A DNA stretch of 64,000 bases, taken from NCBI GenBank assembly GCA_945860375.1, contig CAMAQR010000001.1, positions 186,001-250,000 on the forward strand, in the 5' to 3' direction. The stretch's first letter is position 1. Each line of letters starts with the position of its first letter. This DNA comes from Pseudorhodobacter antarcticus. GTDB lineage: Bacteria > Pseudomonadota > Alphaproteobacteria > Rhodobacterales > Rhodobacteraceae. The notes beneath the pieces are model-generated. The model ran no database searches and had not been told where the DNA came from. It was given only the letters and a program-made list of their open reading frames with translations. This document shows, one piece after another, positions 55,801 to 61,498 of this stretch. A program made the position numbers and the translations under genes.

Positions 55801-56575
55801 CAGCCAACAAAGAGCCGATCTCTTCAGATTGAAGATCCGTACCCCGAAAATCGAGGATAAGGCTCGAGTTCAAAACGAGCTTTCCAACGCCCCAGTCCTG
55901 AAATTCTGCGACAGAAACGATGAGATTTCCGTCGCTCACAACCAGCGTTCCACCGTTCAAATTGATGTTGCCACCAACAAAAAGCTGATGCTGATCCGAC
56001 CCCATATCAATAACAAGCGTGCCACCCGTTAGGTTTACATTGAGCGAGACACTCTGTTCATTGGCAACAAAACCACTGTCTGAAACCAGCAACCAAAGAT
56101 TGCCCTCACCCGTGACCGATATGCCTTCGCCAGCAGCGCTAAAGAGCGAAATATCGCCAACGTAAGTCACGCCCGCCGGTACGACCAAGCCGCGAGACGC
56201 ATCAATAGGCGCATCTGGCGCGCCCGGCAGGAGCGGTACCCGCTCCAAACCCAGAATGCCGTCTTTCGCAGTTGCCAGAACGTCGGCGATCACTGCAGCC
56301 GGATCTAGCGCGAGAGTTTGAATACCAAGACTTTCGGCGGAACCACTCAGCCGTCGAAGGATCAAGTTGGCATCGCCCGAGCCATTACCGTTATCCGAGC
56401 CGCCGCCACAGGCTGCCAGCGCCACAGCCATGAAACCGAATGTGCCGACCCGCTTTGCGCTCTTGGCGTTGTTGCTGTTCCAAGCAGCGATCAGCTTTTG
56501 AACGACCTCATCTTTGCGAACCGGGGTAGAAACTTCATCGACGGATTTCGCAGAGAATTCAAGATCTTTGGCCAT
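46874..56575 (-). CDS. Giant repeat adhesin, predicted type I secretion substrate (3,233 residues)
   Basis: Layout: residues 1-56 end in a lipobox-like AKRVGTFGFMAVALAAC with C56, the only cysteine I can find in the whole protein. A Gly/Asp/Asn linker follows. Beta-rich region, about 80-310. Two near-identical 92-residue helical repeats, about 375-549. A short RTX-like calcium motif (GSGDDTISTGSGDHTIFA), about 717-738. Long beta-sandwich repeats, about 1,060-1,770, some carrying a nested module. More beta-rich sequence to about 2,690. Three Asp/Asn-rich repeats of about 50 residues, about 2,698-2,862. A C-terminal domain ends in NTIDGEFGLSNFDDILYTPV, with the acidic/hydrophobic pattern of an uncleaved T1SS signal. 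AAGGA precedes the ATG. The tolC-ABC-HlyD genes follow on the same strand. Probable role: surface adhesion or biofilm. It is not clearly a LapA orthologue, and I see no LapG-type TAAG site near the N-terminus. Confidence 0.85.
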   Translation of the reverse strand: MAKDLEFSAKSVDEVSTPVRKDEVVQKLIAAWNSNNAKSAKRVGTFGFMAVALAACGGGSDNGNGSGDANLILRRLSGSAESLGIQTLALDPAAVIADVLATAKDGILGLERVPLLPGAPDAPIDASRGLVVPAGVTYVGDISLFSAAGEGISVTGEGNLWLLVSDSGFVANEQSVSLNVNLTGGTLVIDMGSDQHQLFVGGNINLNGGTLVVSDGNLIVSVAEFQDWGVGKLVLNSSLILDFRGTDLQSEEIGSLLAGIDASGAGELRVLVDDDEQARLVFDGLLQNISLLSGSAPGIVIVGSNGTSVDVDLQAIIDSKIAYLVQSIQIEIDDLEQKIQGGGVDAEDFTSLAALKTLIDDLSEASGTASDDITTLELEIGAPNTAVAPALSNATGLYALIESSIKTAVDALQAQITSNDGDIAALINDGQGTFGQPGYVAPTTNSIAGLKAALTALSTTAGSDVDALELEIGAPNTAVAPALSNATGLYALIESSIKTAVDALQAQITSNEGDIAALISDGQGTFGQPGYVAPTTNSIAGLQAALTALETLTSSGEGSIGATLVSLQSQIMDILDLLNAQPLDWSEFVGPNAENAFTVADIFGTPGVNGSSTVLNSFMGSFADRIDGYSPATVPLVVTGDLTVAQAVALAEAGLGVNTGNVTYSIRDAYTTVQSALTNPDANAAMAGATEVVAFGNSNPNQIDMMAFGPLINLRVESGSGDDTISTGSGDHTIFAARGADTMWLTPTEDDISADTVVYQTIFDGEHLPVTSLTFSNDADDYREGSTLSVRVNGVIYTYTTVAVDTMDMALQGFASAIGASSAVGGVSVNGNILQILGASTATRLSVVTDFGTPDSIVDLVNAGQVTQWKVEFSSLVADYPDNVSLGGTFQFDRKVYITIAGTEVSADIVYTTPDVADPAATVAALKAAIEAEMAVGQPLADVLGAVTIETNGSALVRLVLEGKTVPATDGDAPTFSVTDAAIDVVGEQQQTTVSFSSVNADYYIGGEMSVTIAGVAVTANMFESNADLSVAAMKTALDLAAVNTPAVAAVLETTTRVGTTLTLTAVTEATDPILAAATQTYEGELQQATILLEDAAYYDVRATDTLLDREADVLFNGGRVYATIKGTGTDGLLGTADDVIHTISADMAGEVQGFDISIPDDWTRDTVLSAPGPEGSVSSMEVVFGNQWVGMTLGSISTQDGQTFGQFLDAFALKAGISAVEFTPGAGVHPGSLVVVPTSTGVGLEWSGSFGHFINGVALNVYAPAQFGPWSADLEPVPATAVSDTLAVAKALANAINDAAAANGELDGVVSEASVDLATGKITLTAANPGKETFEITDVRLDYEGVVQMATFELDDSAAYSNYTYDLDGNVTPDRTADVLFEGGKAYVTITGAGTDGLLDTVDDVVHTVSADMAVDARGIRIAVPTDWTTDTAVALSSGNWLLFELRAGDYATTIQTARTADGETFGEFLARAALMPELASVAFLPGDGVSAAGYLVLEPAANSGVAAAARVIGNSGGSNSAIVALVVTDGATDTNLALAAAINDAAAAGGALEGVIGNAFVDTATGQIVLEAKNAGESTFEISDVRLDYQGVKQIATVTLDTATTYDEYSFTDAGAPVTIHASGQPAVYFENGQARISVTGVGLDGQMGTSDDVAVSITATMGLDAMSTAQNLVDAINLETGPMGQLVGMVGLATRDGSTITLESEQFGVESFAVSDITLDYQGVKQIAQVDFTTAANSDPIAYFDGGALSVSIVERVMTQGIHGIHIGAVGGDGTTVYQTVEFRQGADLYRVQFMGADLAGNPTPSAWYDFQSAAKQVGGTWQLYTGADSTGMLTALAADLGASSVTFDYAVDTIAGVGGVYANLMFIGADVAITDVYQVKFAYDGSPGVSLEGNAFNDDISLTAGEASAARPTPSISVNIDDGTPIVISALMVDGADGDALPDAQGSLDALVAAIQLEIDGSGSGPTMVAVGGDILPEDQLGTDDGGVPVGNFVIKFFHDADGNASTTGDRTEYTAIAATATIGNADTGFFVANYFRVSITSSATVTPPNSTVLAQTDWVPGTSTIQDLATWLTDLTNPSGGADLLPVGFAVFGGQLMMGARTIGATAIGLQIVTDVLGEVGITNLPGDGYAVAVSVGDGRLNGIVGSVSVIDGVITLTSADTVREQFVVSDATATEEGKPEIVDVTFSTVAADYFAAANDSAASAGTVSVTVMGDTYTANMVDGNPIATAQALLAVVQAGIDPTEVSVSLNVAYTETGAASYIGGYTVESELQGVTMNFDLATFATNMETSGGFAVTDSVLNGVVFSTSERYFDFADWAADAQTFWRLTYPTVTLTFNPAFASSNGFDNTPGTPDDGLTGQLVVANVGTAISSFASMAMKFVAVDVTDVTFTFTGAVNGTPLEAAATHAIDGVIQVSTVTITDDPDGRPINLSVDGSNFLSTKQTQADVLVDLKAQLDQYVIDNPTDNISLSLDTVSIVNGELVLTLKDSDKSLDVHNLERDPIVANSVNNVPQEVNLFFTQAFLNSITAGVTLKIELGPDNVVTLNGPVTMTDVANALAANAWVDTATKITGANLITITAQNFGDATLGTVSDTGTFRVLRDGVDVTTDTLDVAVEQTVTGNIETDPNGTKDTVGSTTTISNVLIDLDAALDALDVAVTQDGVVDGSLAVDFTNPGFGPGDNSGFFGDAPQLTTDPVPDGITQSFQNPDNGYTADTGSALEGTVDVNDKDLTFYGDDPLTGVIDNAGVFNSDGIKQTYTNPDDGYHQDAGDAQGWTNPNNLPLGDQGFLGDDALSGAIDGSEGVKQTYTNPDNGYTAINNSPEEDLIDPGTGDTTLFGSDAGFYDKDGLLTTYLNGQDPTVTDVDGDMDRYVNDVIGIDDTVNAGAADDTESLAAGAIEKVRDGFAGFDWDSAITTLLTRGNAGPDVIHNFQVGHDSIGLEAALASSTFAGEDATDIARISSDEVTLTPTRNGTSFNDVIGFNNVAQLEGVAWNFVHGDADLPFTFESGYIQQTLLIRDTNNNNVGQINFLVNFNNTTYNSIADFMVAVNATKTITSGGGNALVEQAFLLDLTAALENNLLSIPAPTVVGATIGFLNGFPETSFLATLLGNTEALPEFDLSLDEFGLVASADSTLAASAVSDEVDVAALLNNLFDFSATSANGVNNTTVFAVTASDDPNVTAIWAHLQSSDDDNTIDANELSLLAVVNTIDGEFGLSNFDDILYTPV
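47990..48480 (-). repeat. Tandem Asp/Asn-rich repeats of about 50 residues in the adhesin
   Basis: Three clear copies have the core QTYTNPDNGYTAD preceded by GDDxLxGxID; the DNA string TCGGGGTT recurs at 48123, 48273 and 48432 (spacing 150 and 159 bases). A fourth, degenerate copy (TTYLNGQDPTVTD) lies near 47990. The acidic loops suggest calcium binding. Confidence 0.75.
51400..53340 (-). repeat. Long beta-sandwich repeats in the adhesin
   Basis: Repeat boundaries are marked by FEITDVRLDYEGVVQMATFELD and its variants, encoded near 53330, 52545, 51803 and 51410. Spacings are about 262, 247 and 131 residues. The shortest copy shows the basic unit; the longer two carry an additional nested module of about 115-130 residues. 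Confidence 0.7.
54929..55452 (-). repeat. Near-identical 276-bp tandem duplication in the adhesin
   Basis: Bases 54929-55176 and 55205-55452 are almost identical, with a period of exactly 276 bases (92 codons); only a handful of base changes were seen. The encoded unit contains ALELEIGAPNTAVAPALSNA and TSNDGDIAALINDGQGTFGQ and looks alpha-helical. The near-identity implies recent duplication or gene conversion. Confidence 0.9.
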
Positions 56576-56820
56576 GACAGTCGTTCCTTGGTTTCGCCCT
56601 GTTGGAGGGGCATTGCTTGGCGATGGTTGTTACTACGGATCGTAAGGACGTTATGATGTGCTGATCGGGTGCGTCTGGGGGGCAAACAAAGTGGAGCACA
56701 TCATCTGCAGCGACGTATGAATCGCTTTGCTGAGTGCAGGGGATCGTCTGTTCGGCGGCGCACTTGCGGCAATCGGCTGGTTCCGGCCACGCGTCCTGAA
56801 CCCAAATGTTTCTGGAGTCA

Positions 56821-57129
56821 TTAAGCTGCGCAATCTTCTGCTTCAGTCTTCCTGCATTTGCCGTATTCTGATGGGTGTCGCGCCTGAAGAAACCCTTCAG
56901 CTACACAAGGCAATCGCGGTTGGGATTTGACCTGTTCGGCGACCACACCCGCCCGAAAACAGACACCACTTTGGGATCCGGTTTGTTTTGCTATGAAATA
57001 CTCATTTTCGAAAGCTCTGGCCAAGTCACCCTGAACGCCACCGCCAACAAAATACCAAACCAAACCAGAAAAAACTGCAAGCGAAAGGGCCGACTCCAGA
57101 ATCTTATCTCCCAGTCTGCCCTCAGTCAT
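56821..57129 (-). CDS. Small bitopic membrane protein upstream of the adhesin
   Basis: A 102-residue ORF that I do not recognise. It begins MTEGRLGDKILESALSLAVF, followed by the rest of a single membrane helix (SGLVWYFVGGG) and a short FtsB-like juxtamembrane segment (VQGDLARAFENEYF). The C-terminal half has four cysteines and a charged end (KCRKTEAEDCAA), as in a folded periplasmic domain. GGGGAG is eight bases before the ATG and a good promoter lies about 40 bases further up. It is the first gene of the adhesin-tolC-ABC-HlyD direction, 245 bp before the adhesin. It could help adhesin secretion or anchoring (inference). Confidence 0.55.
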   Translation of the reverse strand: MTEGRLGDKILESALSLAVFSGLVWYFVGGGVQGDLARAFENEYFIAKQTGSQSGVCFRAGVVAEQVKSQPRLPCVAEGFLQARHPSEYGKCRKTEAEDCAA

Positions 57130-57175
57130 CGCCAATGCTCCCCGAACGCAGTGCATGCTTCACTTATTATGGCGG

Positions 57176-57203
57176 ATCATAATCACACCAAGATGTATTT
57201 CAA
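57176..57203 (-). promoter_or_regulatory. Sigma-70-type promoter for the secretion island
   Basis: On the minus strand TTGAAA (57203-57198) and TATGAT (57181-57176) are 16 bases apart, each matching consensus at five of six positions, in an AT-rich stretch. Transcription would start about 40 bases before the small membrane-protein ATG and run into the adhesin operon. Confidence 0.6.
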
Positions 57204-57932
57204 AACCACAATTTGAAATATTCGATGAACTGCCTTTGGCTCAATCTATCTTTCGATATATGCTTATGCACATTCGGTATTTTTACTAATCTCTGGGGTG
57301 ATGTTTGGTTTTAAATGTCAACCAATTGCACTTTCAGCCAGGCTTGAAAATGAAAGCGGCTTGCTTGGGAATGCGCGGCTCTGCACCGTCTTCAGCTTGC
57401 TGCCCAAGTTCCGCAACCGCGCGCTGCGAGTCATTTACGCGCGCCAACGCGGCCCGATTTCGGGATCGATTCGACCCAATTCTTTGATATTTTAGCCTTT
57501 CGCCACAGGTTCAGAAATCTGTTGCGAACACCTGAACGCAGATGCACGTTTCTGTTGAATCGGGTTCTGTCAAAGCGTCAGGAGCGATCACCAGCGGAAC
57601 AAAGATGACAAACCCGGTTGCGCCGCTGACATCAACTCTCCGGCCTTCTGCGCCGGATCGTTTGCTGCCAGCAATGCAGGCTGCGACGATCCGGCAAGCT
57701 CGGGTGCCTCGGTTGTTTTTCTGACCCTGATCGCGGTTCCGCTCGGCGCGGTGATCTGCATGATGGCGATCTGGCGAAGATCCGCCCGGTGTGCCTTGAC
57801 CCTCTTAGGGTTTGCAGATCAAGCCATTGCCGGGCAACGGATCGGTTGCGTCAATCGTCACCGTCCCGGCATGGGTGCGAAAACCGCATCGAGTCACCGC
57901 CCCAACAGTAGGCCGTTCAGCAGGCCTTGACC
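57204..57932. other. About 700 bp without a confident gene
   Basis: AT-rich at the left (to about 57310), then GC-rich. Short open frames exist on both strands, but none has a convincing ribosome-binding site, family signature or codon pattern. A minus-strand frame of about 57 codons near 57590-57761 may be decayed coding sequence. No tRNA or repeat was recognised. It may be a remnant of the island's right border. Confidence 0.5.
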
Positions 57933-59018
57933 CTAGCCAACATGGTAGAGGCTGGCGAACAGTTTGGGGTCCAGTGAGTCCGCCGCAAAGGTTGCGCCTT
58001 CGGTCAGCACCGACACCGCGTCATGGCTGTGCAGGCTTTCCTGATGGCTGGCCACGATGCGGAAGTCTCCGATGCGCGGGTCGTCCTGCAGGGCGGCGCA
58101 GAAGCTGCGCGCAGCGTCCTCGACGAAGATCGGGTTCGCGGCGTTCAACTCGGCAAAGGCCTGTTCATCCTCGCGCTTGACCATCACCTGGGTTTCCGTC
58201 GGCACCGCTTGACGCGCCAACTCGATCAGGTCTTCGAACCACAAGCAGGTGGCGCCCACCAGCTCCACCGAAATCCGCGCCACCGACCGCTGCGAATGCG
58301 GCGTGGCCAGTTGCCCCCGCGTGCGGCGCGCGTGTTCGGACAGCTCAAGGCTGCAGGGGCAGGTGCTGGAATAGACGAAATCAAGGTGCATCAGCCGCTT
58401 GCGCACGCCGCCCTTGTCGACCAGTTCCAACGCGATGTCGTAGTATTGCCAGCCTGAGAGGCCCGAGCGTAAAGACGCAACCTTCACCGGAAAGGAAAAG
58501 CGCATCTGGATGCGGGCGTCAAAGCTGCCCAGATCCTTCAGGTAATCCTCCAGCGCGTGTTCAATCACGCCAAAGCTGAAATCCCGCTCGGCATGGGCAT
58601 AAAACGACCGCATGATGCGGCTCATGTTGATGCCTTTTTTCTCGGCCTCCAGCGACACCGTGCCCGTCACGCTGGTTTCCAGCGCCACCGGGCCATTGTC
58701 GCGGGTGCGGTAGTTGATCGGCAGCCGGAAGTTGGAAATCCCGACGTGCTGGATCACCTGTTTTGCGCCGACGATCAGGCTGGAAGGGCCGTTTTGCAGG
58801 TCTGGCAGGCTGTCTTTATAGGCATCGGTCACTGCGAAATTGGTCGGATACTCGCGTGACAGCACCTGATAGCCGGCCAAAAGAGCGCCCGCATTCGGGT
58901 CCAGCGCCACGATCTCGGCGTCAGTGGCGCGGTTGGCCCATTGCCGCAGGGTGGCCATGGCCACCTCGGCCTCGGCCCGGCCCGGCAATTGCGTCAGGTC
59001 CGGCATATGAATGTTCAT
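57933..59018 (-). CDS. folE2: GTP cyclohydrolase FolE2 (type IB)
   Basis: A 361-residue enzyme converting GTP to 7,8-dihydroneopterin triphosphate, the entry to folate and to 7-deazaguanines such as queuosine. The catalytic, metal-binding cysteine is C220 in YSSTCPCSLE. RSFYAHAERDFSFG near 137-150 and the C-terminal ESLHSHDAVSV are family motifs. FolE2 works with several metals and often replaces zinc-dependent FolE1 under zinc limitation. GGGGAG lies about nine bases before ATG 59018; the open frame nine codons further is not needed. It sits downstream of metZ on the same strand with a 135-bp gap. Confidence 0.95.
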   Translation of the reverse strand: MNIHMPDLTQLPGRAEAEVAMATLRQWANRATDAEIVALDPNAGALLAGYQVLSREYPTNFAVTDAYKDSLPDLQNGPSSLIVGAKQVIQHVGISNFRLPINYRTRDNGPVALETSVTGTVSLEAEKKGINMSRIMRSFYAHAERDFSFGVIEHALEDYLKDLGSFDARIQMRFSFPVKVASLRSGLSGWQYYDIALELVDKGGVRKRLMHLDFVYSSTCPCSLELSEHARRTRGQLATPHSQRSVARISVELVGATCLWFEDLIELARQAVPTETQVMVKREDEQAFAELNAANPIFVEDAARSFCAALQDDPRIGDFRIVASHQESLHSHDAVSVLTEGATFAADSLDPKLFASLYHVG

Positions 59019-59048
59019 TGTTCGCGCTCCCCACATCGGTCGCAAGCT

Positions 59049-59083
59049 TGTAATATAGGGAATTTACCCCGCAACCCCAAGCT
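59049..59083 (-). promoter_or_regulatory. Candidate folE2 promoter with an overlapping imperfect dyad
   Basis: On the minus strand TATATT acts as a possible -10, 17 bases after a weak -35 (TTGGGG). It is overlapped by the imperfect palindrome GTAATATAGGGAATTTAC (59050-59067 on the plus strand). A metalloregulator such as Zur could bind here, since folE2 is a frequent Zur target, but the match is weak. Confidence 0.28.
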
Positions 59084-59130
59084 CATCCGAAGGAATACGC
59101 AGCAAACACGACATTGGATTGACAGTCGCG

Positions 59131-59152
59131 CCGGTTTTTTCGCGAAAACCGG
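59131..59152 (-). terminator. Hairpin downstream of metZ
   Basis: CCGGTTTT (59131-59138) pairs with AAAACCGG (59145-59152) immediately after the metZ stop. The stem contains T and A runs, but no long T tract follows on the minus strand, so termination may be partial and allow some read-through to folE2. Confidence 0.45.
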
Positions 59153-59153
59153 T

Positions 59154-60335
59154 TCAGATAGCAGACAGCGCTGCTTGCAGATCAGCGATCAGATCGTCCA
59201 CGTCCTCCAACCCCACCGACAGCCGGATCAGGCCCGGCGTGATGCCCAGCGCGTCTTTTTGCGGTTGCGGCAGACGCTGATGGGTGGTGGTGGCCGGATG
59301 GGTCGCGATGGATTTGGCATCCCCAAGGTTGTTGGAAATCTTGATAATCTCCAAGGCGTTGCAGAATTTGAACGCCGCTTCTTTGCCGCCCTTGATGTCA
59401 AACGTCACCAAAGTGCCGCCCGATCCCATTTGCTCCATGGCAAGGCCGTGCTGCGGGTGACTGGCAAGGCCGGGATAAATCACCTTTGACACGCGATCAT
59501 CCGCAGACAGGGCCTGCGCAATGGTCAGCGCCCCGTCTGCCATCGCCCGGCACCGCAGATCCAGCGTCGCCATGCCATTCAGCATGATCCATGCGGTAAA
59601 CGGGCTCATCGCGGCGCCGGTGTGTTTGAGGTAGGGTTCCGCCACCTTGCGGATGAAATCGCGGGTGCCACAGATCACGCCGCCCAGCGCGCGGCCTTGG
59701 CCGTCGATGTGTTTGGTGGTGGAATAAACCACCACATCCGCGCCCTGATCAACCGCGCGGCTGAACACCGGGGTCGCAAACACGTTGTCCACGATCACCA
59801 GCGCCCCGACGGCATGGGCGATGTCAGACACCGCGCGGATGTCCACCAGTTCCAGCGTCGGATTCGACATCGACTCAAAAAACACCGCCTTGGTGGCAGG
59901 CGTGCAAGCCGCGCGCCATTGATCCAGATCGGTGCCGTCGACAAAGGTGACATGGACGCCGTAGCGGGTCAGCACCTCTTCGAGGATGTAAAGACACGAG
60001 CCGAACAGCGCCCTGGAAGACACCACATGATCGCCCGCGCGCAGCATCGACACCAAGGCGCCATTGACCGCCGCCATGCCCGAGGCTGTGGCGAAAGCGT
60101 CTTCGGTGCCTTCCAATGCCGCGATGCGGTCCTCAAACATCCGCGTCGTGGGATTGCCGTACCGGGCATAGATGAACTCATCCTCACCGGCCTTGATGAA
60201 ACGGTTCTCGGCGGATTCAGCGGTGGGATAGACAAAGGCCTGGGTCAGGAAAATCGCCTCGGCCATCTCGCCGTATTGGCTGCGGCGGCTGCCCTCATGC
60301 ACCAGTTTGGTGCGCGTTTTCCACTTGTCGCTCAT
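59154..60335 (-). CDS. metZ: O-succinylhomoserine sulfhydrylase
   Basis: A 393-residue PLP enzyme of the Cys/Met metabolism family that makes homocysteine directly from O-succinylhomoserine and sulfide. The PLP lysine lies in VVYSTTKHIDGQGR near residue 205. YARYGNPTTRMFEDRIAALE near 56 and the phosphate-binding ASGMAAVNGAL near 84 are typical. It is separated from its nearest relatives (cystathionine gamma-synthase) mainly by family resemblance to MetZ and by the SAM-II riboswitch in the leader. CAGGAAC precedes ATG 60335; the longer open frame upstream runs through the riboswitch and is rejected. Confidence 0.92.
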   Translation of the reverse strand: MSDKWKTRTKLVHEGSRRSQYGEMAEAIFLTQAFVYPTAESAENRFIKAGEDEFIYARYGNPTTRMFEDRIAALEGTEDAFATASGMAAVNGALVSMLRAGDHVVSSRALFGSCLYILEEVLTRYGVHVTFVDGTDLDQWRAACTPATKAVFFESMSNPTLELVDIRAVSDIAHAVGALVIVDNVFATPVFSRAVDQGADVVVYSTTKHIDGQGRALGGVICGTRDFIRKVAEPYLKHTGAAMSPFTAWIMLNGMATLDLRCRAMADGALTIAQALSADDRVSKVIYPGLASHPQHGLAMEQMGSGGTLVTFDIKGGKEAAFKFCNALEIIKISNNLGDAKSIATHPATTTHQRLPQPQKDALGITPGLIRLSVGLEDVDDLIADLQAALSAI

Positions 60336-60365
60336 GTTCCTGCCCCATTTGGCCCTTTGGCCATA

Positions 60366-60409
60366 GAAAAACCCCGAAACCAAAGGGTTCCGGGGTCGCG
60401 AAGAACCCT
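60366..60409 (-). terminator. Attenuator terminator between SAM-II aptamer and metZ
   Basis: 60371-60381 pairs with 60386-60396 (ACCCCG and AACC stems with one mismatch, 4-base loop), followed on the minus strand by a T run (TTTTTC). The segment 60384-60390 (AGGGTTC) can alternatively pair with 60403-60409 (GAACCCT), which would break the terminator, so the two folds exclude each other. Confidence 0.75.
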
Positions 60410-60411
60410 GA

Positions 60412-60466
60412 CCCTCTTTAGCGGTTTGTTTAACGTGGCCCGCAATCCGGTAACAAAGCGCCACAC
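60412..60466 (-). promoter_or_regulatory. SAM-II riboswitch (SAM-alpha/metA motif)
   Basis: Read on the minus strand, stem P1 is GTGGC (60464-60460) with GCCAC (60439-60435). The loop holds the conserved ACCGGATTGC, and the 3' part has CCACGTTAAACAAA and CGCTAAAGAGGG. These are the hallmark conserved blocks of the alphaproteobacterial SAM-II pseudoknot. It lies 77 bases before metZ and should lower its expression when S-adenosylmethionine is abundant. Confidence 0.9.
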
Positions 60467-60597
60467 CCGGAGTGGTAGCGCGCAGGGCGGGCACTGTCAA
60501 TGCGGGCTTCATCCAAGGGCGTCACAACGCCGTCACGCCGCTGTAACGGCGCGTTCATGACGCTGCGCGATAGTGGGCCAACCGCAAGGAGCGCAAA

Positions 60598-61482
60598 GTG
60601 CCAACCAGCAAAGCCCCGTTTCGGGTAGACATGACGCGCCAAGGCCTGCGATTTGACCGCGCAAGCTTGGGCGCGGCGCTGGCTGCCCTGCCGAAAGGGA
60701 CGCCGGTTGTGGTGATGATCCACGGCTACCGCTTTGCCCCCGATGTGACCGGGAACTGCCCGCACAAACACATCTTTTCGCTGCAGCCTCCGCTGGATGA
60801 CTTTCGCGCGCTCAGTTGGCCGCGCCATTTGGGCGGTGCGGGGCTGATGGTTGGCTTTGGCTGGTCGGCACGGGGTGGATTGATCGGGGCCAGTTTTCGG
60901 GCTGGCACCGCCGGGCGGGGATTGGCGGAACTGGCGGGTCTGATTCAGGATCTGGACCCCGGACGACCGCTGCATGTTGTGGCACATTCGCTGGGGGCGC
61001 GGGTGGCGCTTCAGGCACTGCCGCATGCAAGGGCGGGTGACTTCAGCCGGCTGATCTTGTTGGCCGCTGCCGAAACCCGCGGCCCGGCCCGCCGCGCCAT
61101 GGCAAGTGTCGCCGGGCGTGCGGCGCAGGTGTTCAACATCACCACGCGGGAAAACGACCTGTTTGACTTTCTTTATGAATGGCTGGCGGGCGCTGGGCTG
61201 GATACCGCCATCGGCCAAGGCCTGCGGCAGGACATGCCAAACTGGCTCGATGTGCAGATTGATCAGCCCGCCAGCTTGGCGGCCTTGGCGCGGCTGGGGC
61301 ATTGCCTGCCCCCCGCCCCTGCGCGCATCTGCCACTGGTCGCCCTATCTGCGCCCCGGCGCCTTTGGCCTCTATCGCGCGATACTGGACGGCAGCGTCTT
61401 GTTGCCGATGCTGCGCGCAGGCCTGCCGATGCGCGCCGATCCGCGCTGGTCGCGGCTGTGGCGGGTTGCGCGCGCCGTCTGA
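60598..61482 (+). CDS. Alpha/beta-hydrolase-fold protein
   Basis: A 294-residue serine hydrolase. The nucleophile elbow is AHSLGAR with S131, and the oxyanion region is VMIHGYRF near residues 40-46. No signal peptide is seen. The layout resembles DUF900-like esterases, but the substrate is unknown. The start is GTG 60598 with AAGGAG seven bases upstream; no ATG fits as well. It is divergent from metZ with the riboswitch region in between. Confidence 0.78.
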   Translation: MPTSKAPFRVDMTRQGLRFDRASLGAALAALPKGTPVVVMIHGYRFAPDVTGNCPHKHIFSLQPPLDDFRALSWPRHLGGAGLMVGFGWSARGGLIGASFRAGTAGRGLAELAGLIQDLDPGRPLHVVAHSLGARVALQALPHARAGDFSRLILLAAAETRGPARRAMASVAGRAAQVFNITTRENDLFDFLYEWLAGAGLDTAIGQGLRQDMPNWLDVQIDQPASLAALARLGHCLPPAPARICHWSPYLRPGAFGLYRAILDGSVLLPMLRAGLPMRADPRWSRLWRVARAV

Positions 61483-61498
61483 GGCTTTGCGGCATTGA

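Noticed and set aside
57933..60335. folE2 as a second gene of a SAM-controlled metZ operon
   Set aside because: A hairpin follows metZ and folE2 has its own promoter-like elements in the 135-bp gap; co-regulation is possible but not supported.
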